Positions 21,430 to 34,504 of a DNA stretch of 64,000 nt are shown here, piece after piece (position 1 is the first letter of the stretch; the number at the start of each line of letters is the position of its first letter). Source of the DNA: Viola odorata. Its lineage: Eukaryota; Streptophyta; Magnoliopsida; Malpighiales; Violaceae. The notes under the pieces were generated by a model. The model was not told the origin of the DNA. It saw nothing but the letters and a program-made list of their open reading frames with translations, and did not search any database. The stretch spans positions 37,899,661-37,963,660 of the forward strand of contig OY829541.1 in the NCBI GenBank assembly GCA_963691705.1. The letters are read 5' to 3'. The position numbers were made by a program, and so were the translations under genes.

Positions 21430-23080
21430 TTTGTAGGCTGTGATGGAAACGGTGGAGGAATTTCCTGCTCTTCTTTCTAAACTGGGAGTTCTGTGATTGT
21501 ATTGGTCTTGGTCGCCGTCTTGGCCAAGATAGTTTCTTCTAGTCCAACTTCTACCTCTAGTTCCACTATTTGCATCTAGACTTTTGATCAGTCTTTGCAC
21601 CAGCTCTCTCAGGTAAGTCTCTTCCACTCAAACTCATGGCGCTAACATTATATTTGGGATTATCCATTGTGGTTGATGGTAACTTACCTTGGGTATTTTA
21701 TTGATTCACAACCAACTCACTTATCTACTTTTTGCATCTCGGCCAGGCTCTACTGTGTTGTTTGCATGAACTTCTGCAAGATCTCTTCCATAGGTATGCT
21801 GGTAATCTGGAGGGGTTGTGGTGTAGGAGGTAACTGCGGCACGAGAGGTTGGTTCTGTGGAGGCCGAGGTTGGAAATGCTGGAAGTTAATCAACGATTGT
21901 TGAGGTTGACTTGACTGATCCTGACTCTGCTGGGGTGGATCCTGTCACTATCTCAAATTTGGGTGGATCCTCCAGAAGTACCGATTGCTTTCATGAGGGA
22001 AGTTCTAGTTCTGATTGTACCCATATGCCGTATTCACTTGAGCTGGATCATCCGGCTGCTGCACCATATAACAATTGTGGGTCGGATGATCCTGTTGTTG
22101 ACATAATCCACACACCATGGCTACCTGCTCAGGAGCTACTGCCGACGTTGATGTATCTACGGAGAGATTTTGTAGCAAGTTAGTAATTTTAGACAGTTTT
22201 TGTTCAATATTAATTGAATTTAAACTAGAAGGAATAGAATTTCTCTCGGCGGATGCGTTGTTGTGGAAGTTATCGGCCATTTTCTAGAGCAAGAGTTTGG
22301 CTCTGGTAGAAGTGAGGTCTTGTAAAGCTCCGCCTGTTGCAATATCCACTCGGTCCTTATCCTTCTGGTTCATGCCATAATAAAAGTACTGGACAAGAGC
22401 TTGAGGGGTCACTCCGTGTGTAGGGCATATATCTTGCAAATCCTTAAACCGTTGGTGATACTCACCAAGGCTCTCATTGCTCCTTTGTTGGATAGCAACA
22501 AAAAAAATTATTACAGCCTTTGCCTTGCTGGCACTCTAGTATTTGTTGAGGAAGACCGATGACATTTCAGCCCATGTTGTGATTGTGTTGTGGGGCAAGC
22601 TATAGAACCAGATTTTGGCCGAGTCCTCTAGGAACCATGGGAACGCCTTCAGCTTGGCTATTTCGATGGAGACGTTGGGTGGCTTCAGAGTATCGCATTC
22701 TAGATAGAGATTCCTTAAGGGTTCTCATTGGAGTTCCCGTGGAACTTCTTGAGGTTGGAGATTATATTGGTCTTTATAGACCTATCATATTGAACAGGAG
22801 CAAGCTGGATGCATTAGTAGGTTTCCTATTCAGCCCCTTTGTTTAACTCCCTCAAGGTTTGCTCTTGTGGTTCGGCTGCCATATTCGGGACTTTTTCTTC
22901 TTGGTCTCTGGCTTGGCCAAGCTCATTATCATAGTTAGAATTTGATTGCGAACTAGAAGCTTCTGATTCCGTTACTTCTTGTATCTTTCTTTTTGCTTTC
23001 TTCTTGATCTGAGTCTCGGTCCTGGTGAGTTCTGGATTATATGGTATTAATTCTGCTTTTGATGACCTGATCATCAACAA
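21430..23080 (-). pseudogene. gag: Athila-like gag (decayed)
   Basis: Read right to left: an N-terminal piece ending QTLRELNKGAE (22,826-23,080); a core with AEMSSVFLNKY and a match to the usual LYEYWERFK region, broken by frameshifts (about 22,290-22,820); and a zinc knuckle CGLCQQQDHPTHNC, pattern CX2CX4HX4C (within 22,005-22,280). The Gln/Asn-rich C-terminal part (21,430-22,000) is too damaged to frame. Confidence 0.75.
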
Positions 23081-23116
23081 GAAAAATAAAAATAAAAACT
23101 ACAAACACAGTTAGAA

Positions 23117-23134
23117 TCCCCGGCAACAGCGCCA
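23117..23134 (-). other. Primer-binding site, tRNA-Asp type (Athila-like)
   Basis: On the minus strand it reads TGGCGCTGTTGCCGGGGA, one mismatch from the common plant tRNA-Asp PBS. It lies five bases from the putative LTR start TGATCACC at 23,140. Confidence 0.8.
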
Positions 23135-23139
23135 AAATT

Positions 23140-24077
23140 TGATCACCTGTCGATAGTGTAAAAAATAAGAGTAAATTATAACTTAATACAATCCACAAAG
23201 GGCTTGTAGATAGTACTAAAAGGATCGTCCTAAGATATTCTTTAGGTGTGCGGTTTTTGGATGACTTCCTCATCAGTGAAGAGGTTTGTTTGATTTTGGA
23301 ACTGGTAATTAAAAGAATTGAAATTGGATAAATAAATATGTCTTGGTCAGAGGCTTGGCCAAGACAAAATAACTGGGTAAAAACTCAGGTGATGGGAATT
23401 CCAGGTAAGGGAACTTCGTGAGCTACGTTTCTTATACTTCGATCACTGATTCATTAATGTTTATCTTTTTCTTGATAGTGTCGCTATAGAATACAAGGAT
23501 TCCTATATATTCCTACTTCCCTCCTTTATCAAATTCTCTAGCGGGTGCTCCCTACTAGACAATCCTAAACAAACAACAACTTGCTGGCTAAAGGATTTAC
23601 TAATTTGGTTGATGGTTTGATTTGATCTGACACAGCATAATACTCATCAATGGCATAGGGGAAGACAACACCTAGCTTAAGTTTACTTCCCAATCGAGGC
23701 CCTCTTATACGATCCTAGCTGCTTAGGATGCGTAGCACACAATCTGATCGTTGTTCAAAGATGGATTTCAATGCGGAAGAAGATAACTCACTTAGACAAT
23801 GTAAGCCTGCTGATCGCTAAGCACCAGCCAACCTAAGTCCGAACAAGGGAGGATCCTTGTCGAATCACTAAGCCTATATCCCTTGTAGATATCAACCTAG
23901 GCAAACAACAAATAGGATGCAATTTCAGGTTTTACTTTTTTGACGACTCGAGTATTGCGGACTAGAGAAGGAACAAGGTTCAATCACATGAACAATGGGC
24001 AGAGATTTGAAGAGAGAAGTCTCAATTTTATCAAAATAACAGCCAACTCAATAATAGAGCTAAACGGCTCCTTAATA
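23140..24077 (-). repeat. Partial 5' LTR of the Athila-like element
   Basis: The sequence right of the PBS begins TGATCACCTG and continues without coding potential until the Ogre-like 3' motif at 24,078. The outer end was not found, so the LTR is probably truncated. Confidence 0.5.
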
Positions 24078-24349
24078 GCCCCCTCTTTACTGTCTTATCA
24101 AAAAATGAGGTGTAACCGAGATTTTTTTATGAGCAGTAAAGATGGTTGCTCCCGTGTCAGCGATGATTTTGAAAAAATGAAAATTCAAACTTACCTTGGA
24201 GTAGGTGATTAGGAAATTATGATTTGGGCGAGGGTAGTACTCGTAGTCCCTAGGTTGATGTTGGTAAGTAAAGTTACATTCGGGCGAGGGTAGTACTCCC
24301 TAGGTTGATGTTGGTAAGTAAAGTTACATTCGGGCGAGGGTAGTACTCG

Positions 24350-25075
24350 CAATCTTTCACTAGTGCAGGAAAGTAAATAAAGTCGCTCTGGGAGGAGATA
24401 AATTGCAGGAAAGTAAATAAAGTCACTATGGGAGGAGAGGAATTGCAGGAAAATAACTAAAGTCGCTCTGGGAGGAGAGGAATTGCAGGAAAGTAAATAA
24501 AGTCGCTCTAGGAGGAGAGGAATTGCAGGAAAATAACTAAAGTCGCTCTGGGAGGAGAGGAATTACAGGAAAGTAAATAAAGTCGCTCTGGGAAGAGAGG
24601 AATTGCAGGAAAATAACTAAAGTCGCTCTGGGAAGAGATGAATTGCAGGAAAGTAACTAAAGTCGCTCTGGGAAGAGATGAATTGCAGGAAAGTAACTAA
24701 AGTCGCTCTAGGAGGAGAGGAATTGCAGGAAACTAACTAAAGTCGCTCTGGGAGGAGAGGAATTGCAGTAACTAAAGTCACTCTGGGAGGAGAGAAATTG
24801 CAGGAAAGTAAATAAAGTCACTCTGGGAGGAGAGCAATTGCAGGAAAGTAACTAGAGGAATTGTAGGAAAGTAACTAAAGTCACTTTGGGAGGAGAGGAA
24901 TTGCAGGAAAGTAACTAAAGTCGCTCTAGGAGGAGAGGAATTGCAGGAAAGTAAATATAGTCACTTTGGGAGGAGAGGAATTGCAGGAAAGTAAATAAAG
25001 TCACTCTGGGAGGAGATAAATTGCAGGAAAATAACTAAAGTCGCTCTGGGTGGAGAGGAATTGCAGGAAATGTAA
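24350..25075. repeat. 40-bp tandem array (about 18 copies)
   Basis: The unit contains AGTCGCTCTGGGAGGAGAGG, then AATTGCAGGAAAGTAAATAA. The period is 40 bp over most of the array, with a few partial units near 24,770-24,870. Confidence 0.9.
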
Positions 25076-25299
25076 ATTAAAGAAACATAAATTTTGATAG
25101 ATGTGAACTTCACTTGGGCGTTGCTGCCCCCTAAGACATTGATGCGGCAATTGAAATGGAAACTCCACACGGACGCTGCTGCCCATCGGATGTTGCTGTT
25201 GAAATCCTTCCGGACGCTGCTGCCCGTCGGATATCGGTGCTTTGCTTTGATATTGGTTGATTGTAATGTACCTTTGGCTCAACTGTGCAAATTTTAATG

Positions 25300-25775
25300 T
25301 TTCGTAAAAAGACGTGTTGTGGGGACGTGACCTTCACAAGGTTTTTTTGTTTTTTTTTTAAGACATGATGTGGGAATGTGACCTTCACAATATTTAAAAA
25401 GACAGGATGTGAGGGACGTGACCTTTCACACCTTTTAAAAGACATGTTGTGGGGACGTGACCTTCACAACATTTAAAAAGACAAGATGTGAGGGACGTGA
25501 CCTTTCACAATAACTTAAAAGACATGTTGTGGGGACGTGACCGCTTATAACATTTAAAAAGACAGGATGTGAGGGACGTGACCTTTCACACCATTTAAAA
25601 GACATGATGTGAAGGGCGTGACCTTTCACACCATTTAAAAGACAAGTTGTGAGGACGTGACCTTTCACAACGTTTAAAAAGATACGATGTGAGGGATGTG
25701 ACCTTTCATACCATTTAAAAGACAAGATGTGAGGGACGTGACCTTTCACACCATTTAAAAGACAAGTAAAAAGAC
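25300..25775. repeat. Second 40-bp tandem array (about 12 copies)
   Basis: The unit contains GACATGTTGTGGGGACGTGA, CCTTTCACA and TTTAAAA. Periodicity is about 40 bp although the sequence is unrelated to the array before it. Variants alternate between TTGTGGGGACG and GATGTGAGGGACG. Confidence 0.88.
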
Positions 25776-25889
25776 ATAGATGGAAAGTGGGTGACCAAGT
25801 CACCGCACAACACAACTGGGAGTGGGTGACCACGTCACCGCACGACATGAATGAAAAGCGGACGACCAAGTTCTCGTACCTTCATTCGA

Positions 25890-26270
25890 ATATTGATTGG
25901 ATGGTGGGGGAGATGGACCACCACATGACATTGGTTGGGGAGTGGCAACGTGCTCTATTCGGATGTCTGATCGGATGGTGGGGGAGCATGATCCGCCGCA
26001 TGACATTGGTTGGGGAGTGGTAATGTACTCCATTCGAATGTCTGATCGGATGGTAGGGGAGCGTGATCCGCCGCATGACATTGGTTGGGGAGTGACAACG
26101 TGCTCTATTCGGATGTCTGATCGGAAGATGGGTGAGCGTGATCAGTCGCATGTCATTGGTTGGGGAGTGACAACGTGCTCCATTCGGATGTCTGATCGGA
26201 TGGTGGGAGAGAGTAATCTGCCGCATGATATTGGTTAGGGAGTGTTAACGTACTCCATTCGGATGTTGGC
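25890..26270. repeat. 75-bp tandem array (five copies)
   Basis: ATGACATTGGTTGGGGAGTG recurs at 25,924, 26,000, 26,075, 26,150 and 26,225, with TCTGATCGGATGGT between. Frames through it on both strands are by-products of the repeat. Confidence 0.9.
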
Positions 26271-27854
26271 TGGATTTGATGGTGGAGATTTCACTGAAGT
26301 ATATCTATATCCTGCAAATATGGAGGAAACAAACACGAAGAAGCAGTGGGTGGAAAAAAGAGAAAGCAATTGATAAGTGGACAGGTAGGAGATCAAATCA
26401 TGTATGTTGTGTATGAAAGTATTCCCACACTACCCTAAGGTTTGCCCCCAGTATTTTGTCAAGATGAAAACAACTTCCCTATCAAGAGAAAGTTCAACAA
26501 ATTTATGCATTCTGGAGAATATGTCATCCACTTTTTGTAATATAAGCATGCTTGATACAAGCCTAGAAAAGCATCTGCATCTTGCCCAGGAGATAACGGC
26601 CTCAAGGACAAGACTTTCCCACATCATGTAGACGTAAGCAATCCTCACCGGATACTGGTATTTGAGCTCACGCTCAGAAACAATGCTAAGTGTTTACTCT
26701 TATAGAAATGCAACAAACATAGCACAAAAAATCAGATTTACAATGTCAATCCTAATGAAAATGCACATGCATGGGCATTCTAATAATCGAAAAGACTTTG
26801 CGAGAGAAAAGAAGTGAAGTTGATCATTATTTTTCTTTTCTCTTTTTTTTTCTTTTTTCCAATTAACAATGCTCGTTGATTGGCTGCGATGAGGGCAAAG
26901 TGCACAAGTTCTTCAGTCTTCATTGGAGATGCTCTTCTTCTTGATCATTTCGAGGGCGCAGCGCCTAGATTCTTGAATCTTTGTTGGGGATAATTCTTCT
27001 TGATTGTTGGCTAGGTAAAAATATTTAGATAGTAAAATATGAGAAATAAATGGTCAATCAAATTCCCCTACACTTAAATCATACTTGCCCTCAAGTATAC
27101 TAACTCAAGACATAAAAAAACACACAGAAAAGGCAAAATCAGAGAATACTTGCAAGGAAACCAATTATCCCCATCACACAGAGTGTTTCAAACAATTCAA
27201 GTTATAACTCCAAATCCTTACTATTGAGGCCTAACCAATACTCCAAACATCCAGGCTTACAAAACTCAGGTGCTCCATGACAGAATCATGCAAGCTGAAA
27301 CAGAACAACAACTGTTTACTTTTCATTCTTTTTGATTCATCGACTGCCTTTTTCTTATTTATTTCCGCCCATTTATTATACCAGCATTTTTAACATGTAG
27401 TTTCCTGAATATTTTTGCTTATTGAGGCAAAAACATCGAAGACATATGGTGTTAATTTGGCCAGTTTTATTTAGAAATAGTTCTTTCGATATTTTCACTT
27501 GCCGAGGCAAAAATACCAAAGCATTGCAAGCACAATTTTTGTTTTTTTTTTGTTTTTTTTTTTTATTTTTTTTTTCTATTTTTTTATTTATTTTTTTAGC
27601 AGTTCTCATAAATCAAAGAATTTTTCAAGAAAACAAAGGTGAATGCTCCATTTGCATATTCTAGTGTTAAGCACCGGAACCTTAGGTTTATTAAAAAAAT
27701 TGGACGTTTAAAGAGAACCAGGATCGTACTCTTGCAAATATTGGTTATGTTAACCCAATTAATTTGCCCCAATAGTATGGTATGGAGGTAAAATTGAAGC
27801 ATTTTTATATCTTATGTGAGTGAGATGGCAAGGTTTCAAGCAAAGAGTATTCTG

Positions 27855-28285
27855 ATTTTAAGAATAACACACAAAGAAAACTGAACAAAAAATCATGCAA
27901 AAGACTCTCTAGACTATCTTAGCAAAGACAGTGGCCAAGACTTCTAAAATGAAAAAAAATTGATGCAACACACAGACACGAAAACAAGAAGTGCCCAAGT
28001 CCTTTGGTCTTCTTCCAACACTGGCCATCAACAATCTTCGGGGATTTTAAGAATAACACACAGAGCATGCAATTTTCCTAAAAACGCACAAAGAAAACTA
28101 AATAGAAAATCATGCAAAAGACTCTCTAGACAATCTTGGCAAAGATAGTGGCCAAGACTTCTAAAATGAAAAAAAAATTATGCAACACACACATATATAT
28201 AGACACGAAAACCAGAAGTGCCCAAGTCCTTTGATCTTCTTCCAACACTAGCCATCAACAATCTTCAGGGATTTCTTTTTCTTCC
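27855..28285. repeat. Two-copy direct repeat, about 200 bp each
   Basis: AAGAATAACACACA...CATGCAAAAGACTCTCTAGAC...GTGGCCAAGACTTCTAAAATG...CAACACTGGCCATCAACAATC occurs twice in tandem, with a small insertion in the second copy. Confidence 0.82.
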
Positions 28286-30039
28286 ATACTCGTTGTGCAC
28301 CTTACCTCCTGTTGACTACCTCGGTTAAGCATTGCTCATTGTCTTAATGGGAAAAAAATTTAAAAATGGAAGAAAGAGCAAAGTCCAATGTCATCTTACT
28401 GCCATGTCTAATGGTGCATGTACCCTGGATATTATGCAAATCTAACTATGCTTAGTTAGGCATTTACGCTCATGTGGTCGCCCGAAAAGCTCACAGGGAT
28501 ATGTTTGTGACTGCTTACGTCTAAAACATGTTGCAGATATAAGAGTAAGTAGGCGAGATCATGCATGTCATATGATGGATGTACAAGTTATCCATGATGC
28601 AGTAAAATGATGAACATGCTCAATTTAGGGCAGGTTTGGAAATTACGGGGATAGTGTGGATTTTATTCAAATAATTTTATTCACGGTTTATAAAGTCAAA
28701 AACTCTTAATAATTTTACAAACAAAACGTGAGGGCCTGAATATTTATGAATAATTAAAAAATTGCCCCCAATACGGGAATGAATGCAGAATTGCTAAAAT
28801 CTAAAAGGTTAAGAGGAGAAGTGGACTTCTCTAGATACGTGTACAACAAGCGGCATCTAAATGATCTAACAGGTTCATCAGCGGGGAATCGGCTGTATGA
28901 TTCCGATACAACATCATCCGTACTAAAATGGGATGATAGCGTTGCTGCAAACATTTCTAACGGTTCCATCATAGCTTGAGACTGGTTGTTTGCAAATGCA
29001 ATATCTCCAGCTCATTGTAGCAGATGAAGAACCATCTTAAAATCTTTCCTGGTCCGCTCCTTGACGGGGAGACATCTTCTATGTTGGGGAATAACCAACT
29101 TGCCGATGATTTGATTCGTTCAAGAGGTATGGCTTGAACATCATTTTGAGTGATGGAAGAGGATTCTTGGTTAACTGGAGATTCAGGTTGCCATTGGGGA
29201 AGCTAACCAATCATTTCTTTATAGGGAGGCTCCAACACTTCAACTTTTGCAGCATGGGATTGCGGATAAAACAAGTGAACGCAATCCCATCAACATTTCT
29301 TACTGGCTCACCAGTCAATGGACTGATTTTCATAGTATCGTGTCCGCACATGGTGCTCAAATTCAAAACATGAGAGATTTGACCATGTTTGAATTTTGAA
29401 TTTGCAGTTGAGGGCCTTGTAAATGTCGTTGTAGTGGATTGGGACCCCTGAAGAACGTATATCTATCATTGTTATGTTTCTTCACCAAGATGAGGAACTG
29501 CTTGCAAAGGGCACTTAGTGACAGTAATATTTTGATGGCGAGACTTCCCAAGGAGGATCGCTAAAGAGTTGATAGGAGGAGGGTTCCCCTACACCTGCTA
29601 CAGCGATGGTCTGAAGGCAAGGGTAGGATGGACGTAATGAGTTCTTTGTGGTGAATTACCGCTCTTGATGCCTTCCACCCCCCCCCCCCCCCCCGGTAAA
29701 GAGGTACTCAACCTTTGATACCCCAGGACGCCTTCTTCTAGTCATCATTTTCAACTGCTTGCCCCCCAGTTTACAAGCTTCATTGCTCCTGAAATAAAAG
29801 GGGGAATTTTAATAGTAAGTCTGGAGGGAAGGATATCCCAAAATTCTGAATTAAAAATTAATACTGAAAAGAACACGTGGGTTGCCTCCCACGAAGCGCC
29901 CTTGTTTATAGTCGTAGGCTCGACTATGGTGAAGCTTCCTTTCACGCCTTAGTCCTGTAAGTAGGAATGAAAAGAAATGAATCAGTAGCATCTAAATCTC
30001 AAAAATTAAGATAAGGATTTAATAAATCAGGAGAGTAAA

Positions 30040-30430
30040 ATATGGATAATAATGGCAATAAAAATCGCAAACATGGAAAAATTGTGGAGAAAGTTGCAAA
30101 CAGGGAAAAGTTGAGGGAAAATTTGATACACGGGCAAGATTGCGAATAAAATTGTACACGTGGAAAATTTACAGGAAAATTTATACACGGAAAATTTGAT
30201 AAGTGTGCAAGACTGCAGAAAATTTTGCCAACGTGGAAAATTAACGAAGACATTTGCCACGTGGAAAATTTACGATTTTTTTTATAAATGTGGAAGAATT
30301 ATGGAAAAATTTGTATATTAGAGGAAAAATGTGTAAATGTGGAAACAATTGCGAAAAAATTGTAAACATAGGAAAACAATTATAAATGTTGAGAAATTGC
30401 GAAATCAATTGTAAGTGTGGAAAACTTTAA
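30040..30430. repeat. Degenerate A-rich short repeat tract
   Basis: The motif family ACACGTGGAAAATTT / AGGAAAATTTATACACG recurs irregularly every 25-35 bp. No frame or LTR boundary is visible inside it. Confidence 0.55.
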
Positions 30431-30672
30431 GAAATCATATATAAAAAATGAAACAAAGTCACAATATACGCATTTCAATATGATACATATGCTGGGGTGA
30501 CATCTACTACTTCTAACTGGCTGGAAGGTTCCCGGACGATACCATAAAAAATGGTCCCTCAGTAAATGGATATGTGATTGCATGTCGAACCATCAAAAGT
30601 TCTAGGCGCTCACCCATTTAGGGGTTCGAGTCCGAGTTTGGGGTTCATGAAAACTACCGAAGACACGTGCCT

Positions 30673-31570
30673 TGATACGAGCCTCCTTGGGGATCCTTGA
30701 TGATTCGGCCTTGGAAGTGGCCGAGAGGTGGATCTAGCTCACTTTAGAAGATCGGTTCGATATTAAGTGTTCGTTGCTTGTTTAGAGGGAGTATTGATTT
30801 GCGGAAGCTATAGAAGAATAATGGAAAAGAAGAAGGAGATGTATTGATTGAAAGAGAAATACAAGTAAAGGAACTTGTAGGTCACGGCTAACCCTCCTAG
30901 GGATGATTCATAGACAACCTAGCCACAAGACTAATAAGGATCTCAACTTCAAGAGCGACCCTCCTAAGGGCAATTCTTAGGCAAACCGCTCGGCTTGAAG
31001 AAGAAGAGGAAGAAGGTCTGAAGAACTCTATTTAGCTAAACTAGAGCATTTGGTCTAAGATTGGAGATTATCACAAAAATAAAGATAAAACCTAAAATTA
31101 GTCTATCTCCTTCTTTAAATACCTAGAGCTATTTACAAGGGAAAGTACCCTCACACCCTTAGACAAAGGGGTTGCACCGTGTCTTGGAGTTGGGCTCTTG
31201 GACGGACTAAGGCGAGCGTGCGGATGGGCATAGCACATGGGCGAGCTGGCGCATGGCCGAGGGCGTGGGTGAGCAGGTGCGGGTGTCCTCATGGGATGCT
31301 AGGGATAGTCCGGGCGCGCGCCATGGGTTGCTAGGGTTTGTGCAGGCGTTCCTCATGCCTTGGCCGACCAACCCGTGAGGTTCTGTGCTAAGGCTATTCT
31401 CATGGTCCACGGCCTTCGAAGGCGTTGCGGTGTGAGCGATGGCATGAAGGCACGCCACCCAGCCTTCATGGGTCTTCAAGTTAACTTCCTCATCCCTTAG
31501 GACCTTCAAGTGTTGGAGCACCAAGCCCTTGCTCCTAGTGAAGTAGCGAGGTGGTGTAGTGCTCGTATCA
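30673..31570 (-). repeat. 3' LTR of chromovirus-like element (898 bp)
   Basis: It starts TGATACGAGC and ends GCTCGTATCA, a perfect 10-bp inverted terminal repeat, and adjoins the PPT on the right. No partner LTR is present in the window. Confidence 0.8.
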
Positions 31571-31590
31571 TTCCCTCCTCCTTTGAGGGG
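31571..31590 (-). other. Polypurine tract of chromovirus-like element
   Basis: On the minus strand it reads CCCCTCAAAGGAGGAGGGAA, immediately before the 3' LTR, as expected for the plus-strand primer. Confidence 0.78.
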
Positions 31591-31652
31591 GATTCGACCT
31601 CAAATCAAGGGGGGTGCTATTGGCAAGGTCCGAGTCAGCTTGCGCATCCTCA

Positions 31653-34504
31653 TTATCTATAAAAAAATGGAGATAAATCAGTCACATTGAAGGTAGGATG
31701 GACGTTGCCAAATGAAAGAGGGAGGTCAATGCGATAGGCGTTGTTGTTGAACTTCTCGAGGATAAGGAAAGGGTCGTCTCCACGGAGGCTTAGCTTGCCC
31801 TTTCGTTGTTGTGGGAACCTATCCTTGCGCAAGTGAAGCCACACCCAATCCCCAACCTCGAAGGATTGTAGATGGCGACCGACGTTCCTTTTTTCCACCA
31901 AACGGGTCGTGATCTTTTCCATGCATGCCTTGACCTTCTCATGGATCTTTTGGACCACGACTGCCTTCTTTTCACCATCTAGGCTAGTAAGATCATGTAA
32001 TGGTAAAGGTAACAAGTCTATAGGGGTAAGAGGGTTGAACCCATAGACAAGTTCAAAAGGAGTGAAACGAGTGGCCAAATGCATTGTTCGATTATAGGCA
32101 AACTCAATAAAAGCAATACAATCATCCCATGATTTAGCATACTCATGTACCATAATGCGCAACATTGTGCCAAGAGTTCTATTTACTACTTCGGTTTGGC
32201 CATCCGTTTGAAGATGGCAAGAAGTGGAAAATAAGAGTTTAGTTCCGAGTTTTGCCCACAAGACACGCCAAAAGTGGCTAAGAAATTTTGGATCTCTATC
32301 ACTGACAATACTCCTAGGTATGCCATGTAGTCTAACGATGTCATTGAAGAAAAAATGTGCAATGTGTGAAGCATCGTGTATAGTGTGGCGTGGGATGAAG
32401 TGGGCCATCTTAGAGAAATTGTCCACCACTACAAACAAGGAGTCTTTACCTCGCTTGGTTCGCGATAGACCAACAACAAAATCCATGGAAAGGTCAGACC
32501 AAGGGTGCGAAGCAATTGGCAAAGGCATGTATTGACCATGACCGAGAGATGTAGATTTAGCACGTTTACAAGGAATGCAAGTGGAGACAAAATGCACAAC
32601 ATCACGTTTCATTTTAGGCCAAAAGAAATGCTCATGGAGAGTTCTAAGAGTTTTATCAATGCCAAAATGGCCCATTAATCCGCCACCATGGGCTTCTCTA
32701 ACAAGTAACTCCCTAGTATCGCACTTTGGTACACACAATTTACCCTTTCGAAATAAAAATCCATCATGCCTCATATATTTAGGAACCGAACCAAGATCAC
32801 AAGTATCATACAATTGTTTGAAATCCATGTCATGGGCATACAAAGATGGCAAATGCGAGAAACCAAGAAAATGAGTGAAGGGAGTTAAGTAAGACGTACC
32901 TTCGGGAAAGGGCATCGGTCATGATGTTGTCCTTTCCCTTCATGTACTTGATGTGGTAAGTGAAACGTTCGAGAAACTCCATCCAAGTCACGTGGCGCTT
33001 GTTCAATTTTCCTTGGCCCTTCAAGTATTTCAAACTTAGGTGGTCTATGTGGACAATGAACTCTCGGGCTAAAAGATAATACTCCCACACGTCCAAGGCC
33101 CTTACTAAGGCATAAAACTCAACATCATAGGTGCAATAATTGAGTTGGGCGCCACTCAATTTCTCACTGAAATAGGCAACCGAGCGCTTGTCTTGCAACA
33201 ACACCGCACCAATACCAATGCCGCTAGCGTCACATTGGACCTCGAAGGTCCTCTCAAAGTTAGGAAGCGCGAGGACGAGGCTAGAGGAGAGCTTGCTCTT
33301 CAAGGCAGCGAAGGCCACGTCATGGGCTGGACCCCAAACAAAGGGCACATTGGACTTGGTTAGAGCATAAAGTGGTGCCGCGATTGTGGAAAAATCTTGG
33401 ACAAAGCAGCGATAGAAGCCCGCGAGGCCAAGGAAAGAGCGGACCTCGGGGACATTGGAGAGGCTCGCCCATTCGGTGATTGCTTTGATCTTTGTCAGGT
33501 CAACCTTAAGGCTGAATGCACCTACAATAAAACCAAGGAAATGTACTTCTTCCAAGCAAAAAATCACACTTAGATATTTTGGCATATAGTTGATGAGCAC
33601 GCAAGGTTAGGAAGACTTGACGCAAATGGTCCATGTGATAATTTCTAGATATATTATAGACCAATATGTCATTAAAGTAAACTACCACACATTTTCCTAT
33701 TAGGTGTCTAAACACATGATTCATAAGGCACATGAAAGTACTAGGGGCATTAGAAAGACCAAACGGCATGACTAACCACTCATACAATTCAAATTTAGTT
33801 TTAAATACCGTTTTCCATTCATCACCCACATGAACCCTAATTTGGTGATAGTCACTCACCAAATCAATTTTAGAAAAAATTATGGCACCACTAAGCTCAT
33901 CAAGCATGTCATCAAGTCTAGGTATAGGATGAGAATATTTTACCGTGATTTGATTAATCGAACGGTAATCCATGCACATCCTCCACATGTCATCCTTCTT
34001 GGGCATCAAAATGACAGGGACGGCACAAGGGGAGAGGCTTTCACGAGCGAAACCCTTGTCAAGGTGGTCCTCCACTTGCGCTTGAAGCTCATGGGTGTCC
34101 TTCGGGTGGCATCTATACGCCGGGCGGTTAGGGATTGTAGAACCCGGAAGGAACTCAATGCGATGTTCAATCCCACGGATGGGGGGCAAACCATGGGGGA
34201 TATCCTCAGGAAAAACATCAACAAATTCCTGCACAAGTGAGGCAACATCACTAGACAAAGGTGGGTTAGAGTAAGAAGAAGATAGACAAAGATCCGTGAA
34301 CCTAATTAGGATACACGGTTTTCGCATCATTAAAGCCAATCTAATATCTCTTCCTTTTGCCATACGGCTCACCATTGACTTACTTTTCACTCTAGGACCA
34401 TGTTTTGCCTCACTTACTTGCTTGTATGTGTCAAGTTTTGTTTTTCCCATCTTGGCAAGCTCACTTTTTTCTTGCCAGTTGTTTTCTTCTTGGTCTTTGC
34501 TCAC
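31653..34504 (-). pseudogene. pol: Chromovirus-like pol (RT, RNase H, integrase), decayed
   Basis: From the right: RT (to about 33,560) with KIDLVSDYHQI and the catalytic box reading YFND instead of YxDD; a one-base shift near 33,560; RNase H with [18 protein letters not shown] and DALSRR; another shift near 32,888; then an open integrase frame (31,653-32,915) with the HHCC finger (HGGGLMGHFG...CIPC) and D-D-E residues (VVVDNFSK, VSDRDPKF, GQTEVV). The mutated RT aspartate plus the shifts make it inactive. The remaining 34,505-34,631 is a Ser/Lys-coding linker without domain signature. Confidence 0.85.

Larger units (their letters stand above)
20918..24077 (-). mobile_element. Athila-like Ty3/gypsy fragment
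   Basis: A minus-strand fragment with part of the LTR, a PBS, gag and the start of the protease. RT and integrase are absent. It is broken on the left by copy C and stops on the right where the Ogre-like remnant begins. The assignment rests on the TLREL gag start, the gag core, the CCHC knuckle and the Athila-style protease region. Confidence 0.78.
24078..30672 (-). mobile_element. Ogre-like remnant without pol
   Basis: The stretch aligns in order, at moderate identity, with 36,605-39,930 and with pieces near 60,780-61,080 of the second Ogre-like element. Shared landmarks are CCCCCTCTTTACTGTC, GGAAACAAACACGAAG, AACAAGACTTTCCCA-type strings, and the ACGATACCATA block near 30,540. I see no gag, RT or integrase. 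26,271-27,854 and 28,286-30,040 hold no recognisable gene; there is a long T-run near 27,540-27,600 and a 17-C run at 29,678-29,694. Confidence 0.58.

Noticed and set aside
24350..25075. 40-bp direct repeats resembling a CRISPR array
   Set aside because: There are no unique spacers, units are contiguous, the genome is a plant, and no cas genes are present.
27400..27620. Lys-rich and Phe-rich small frames around the T-run
   Set aside because: They arise from the homopolymer and have no support.
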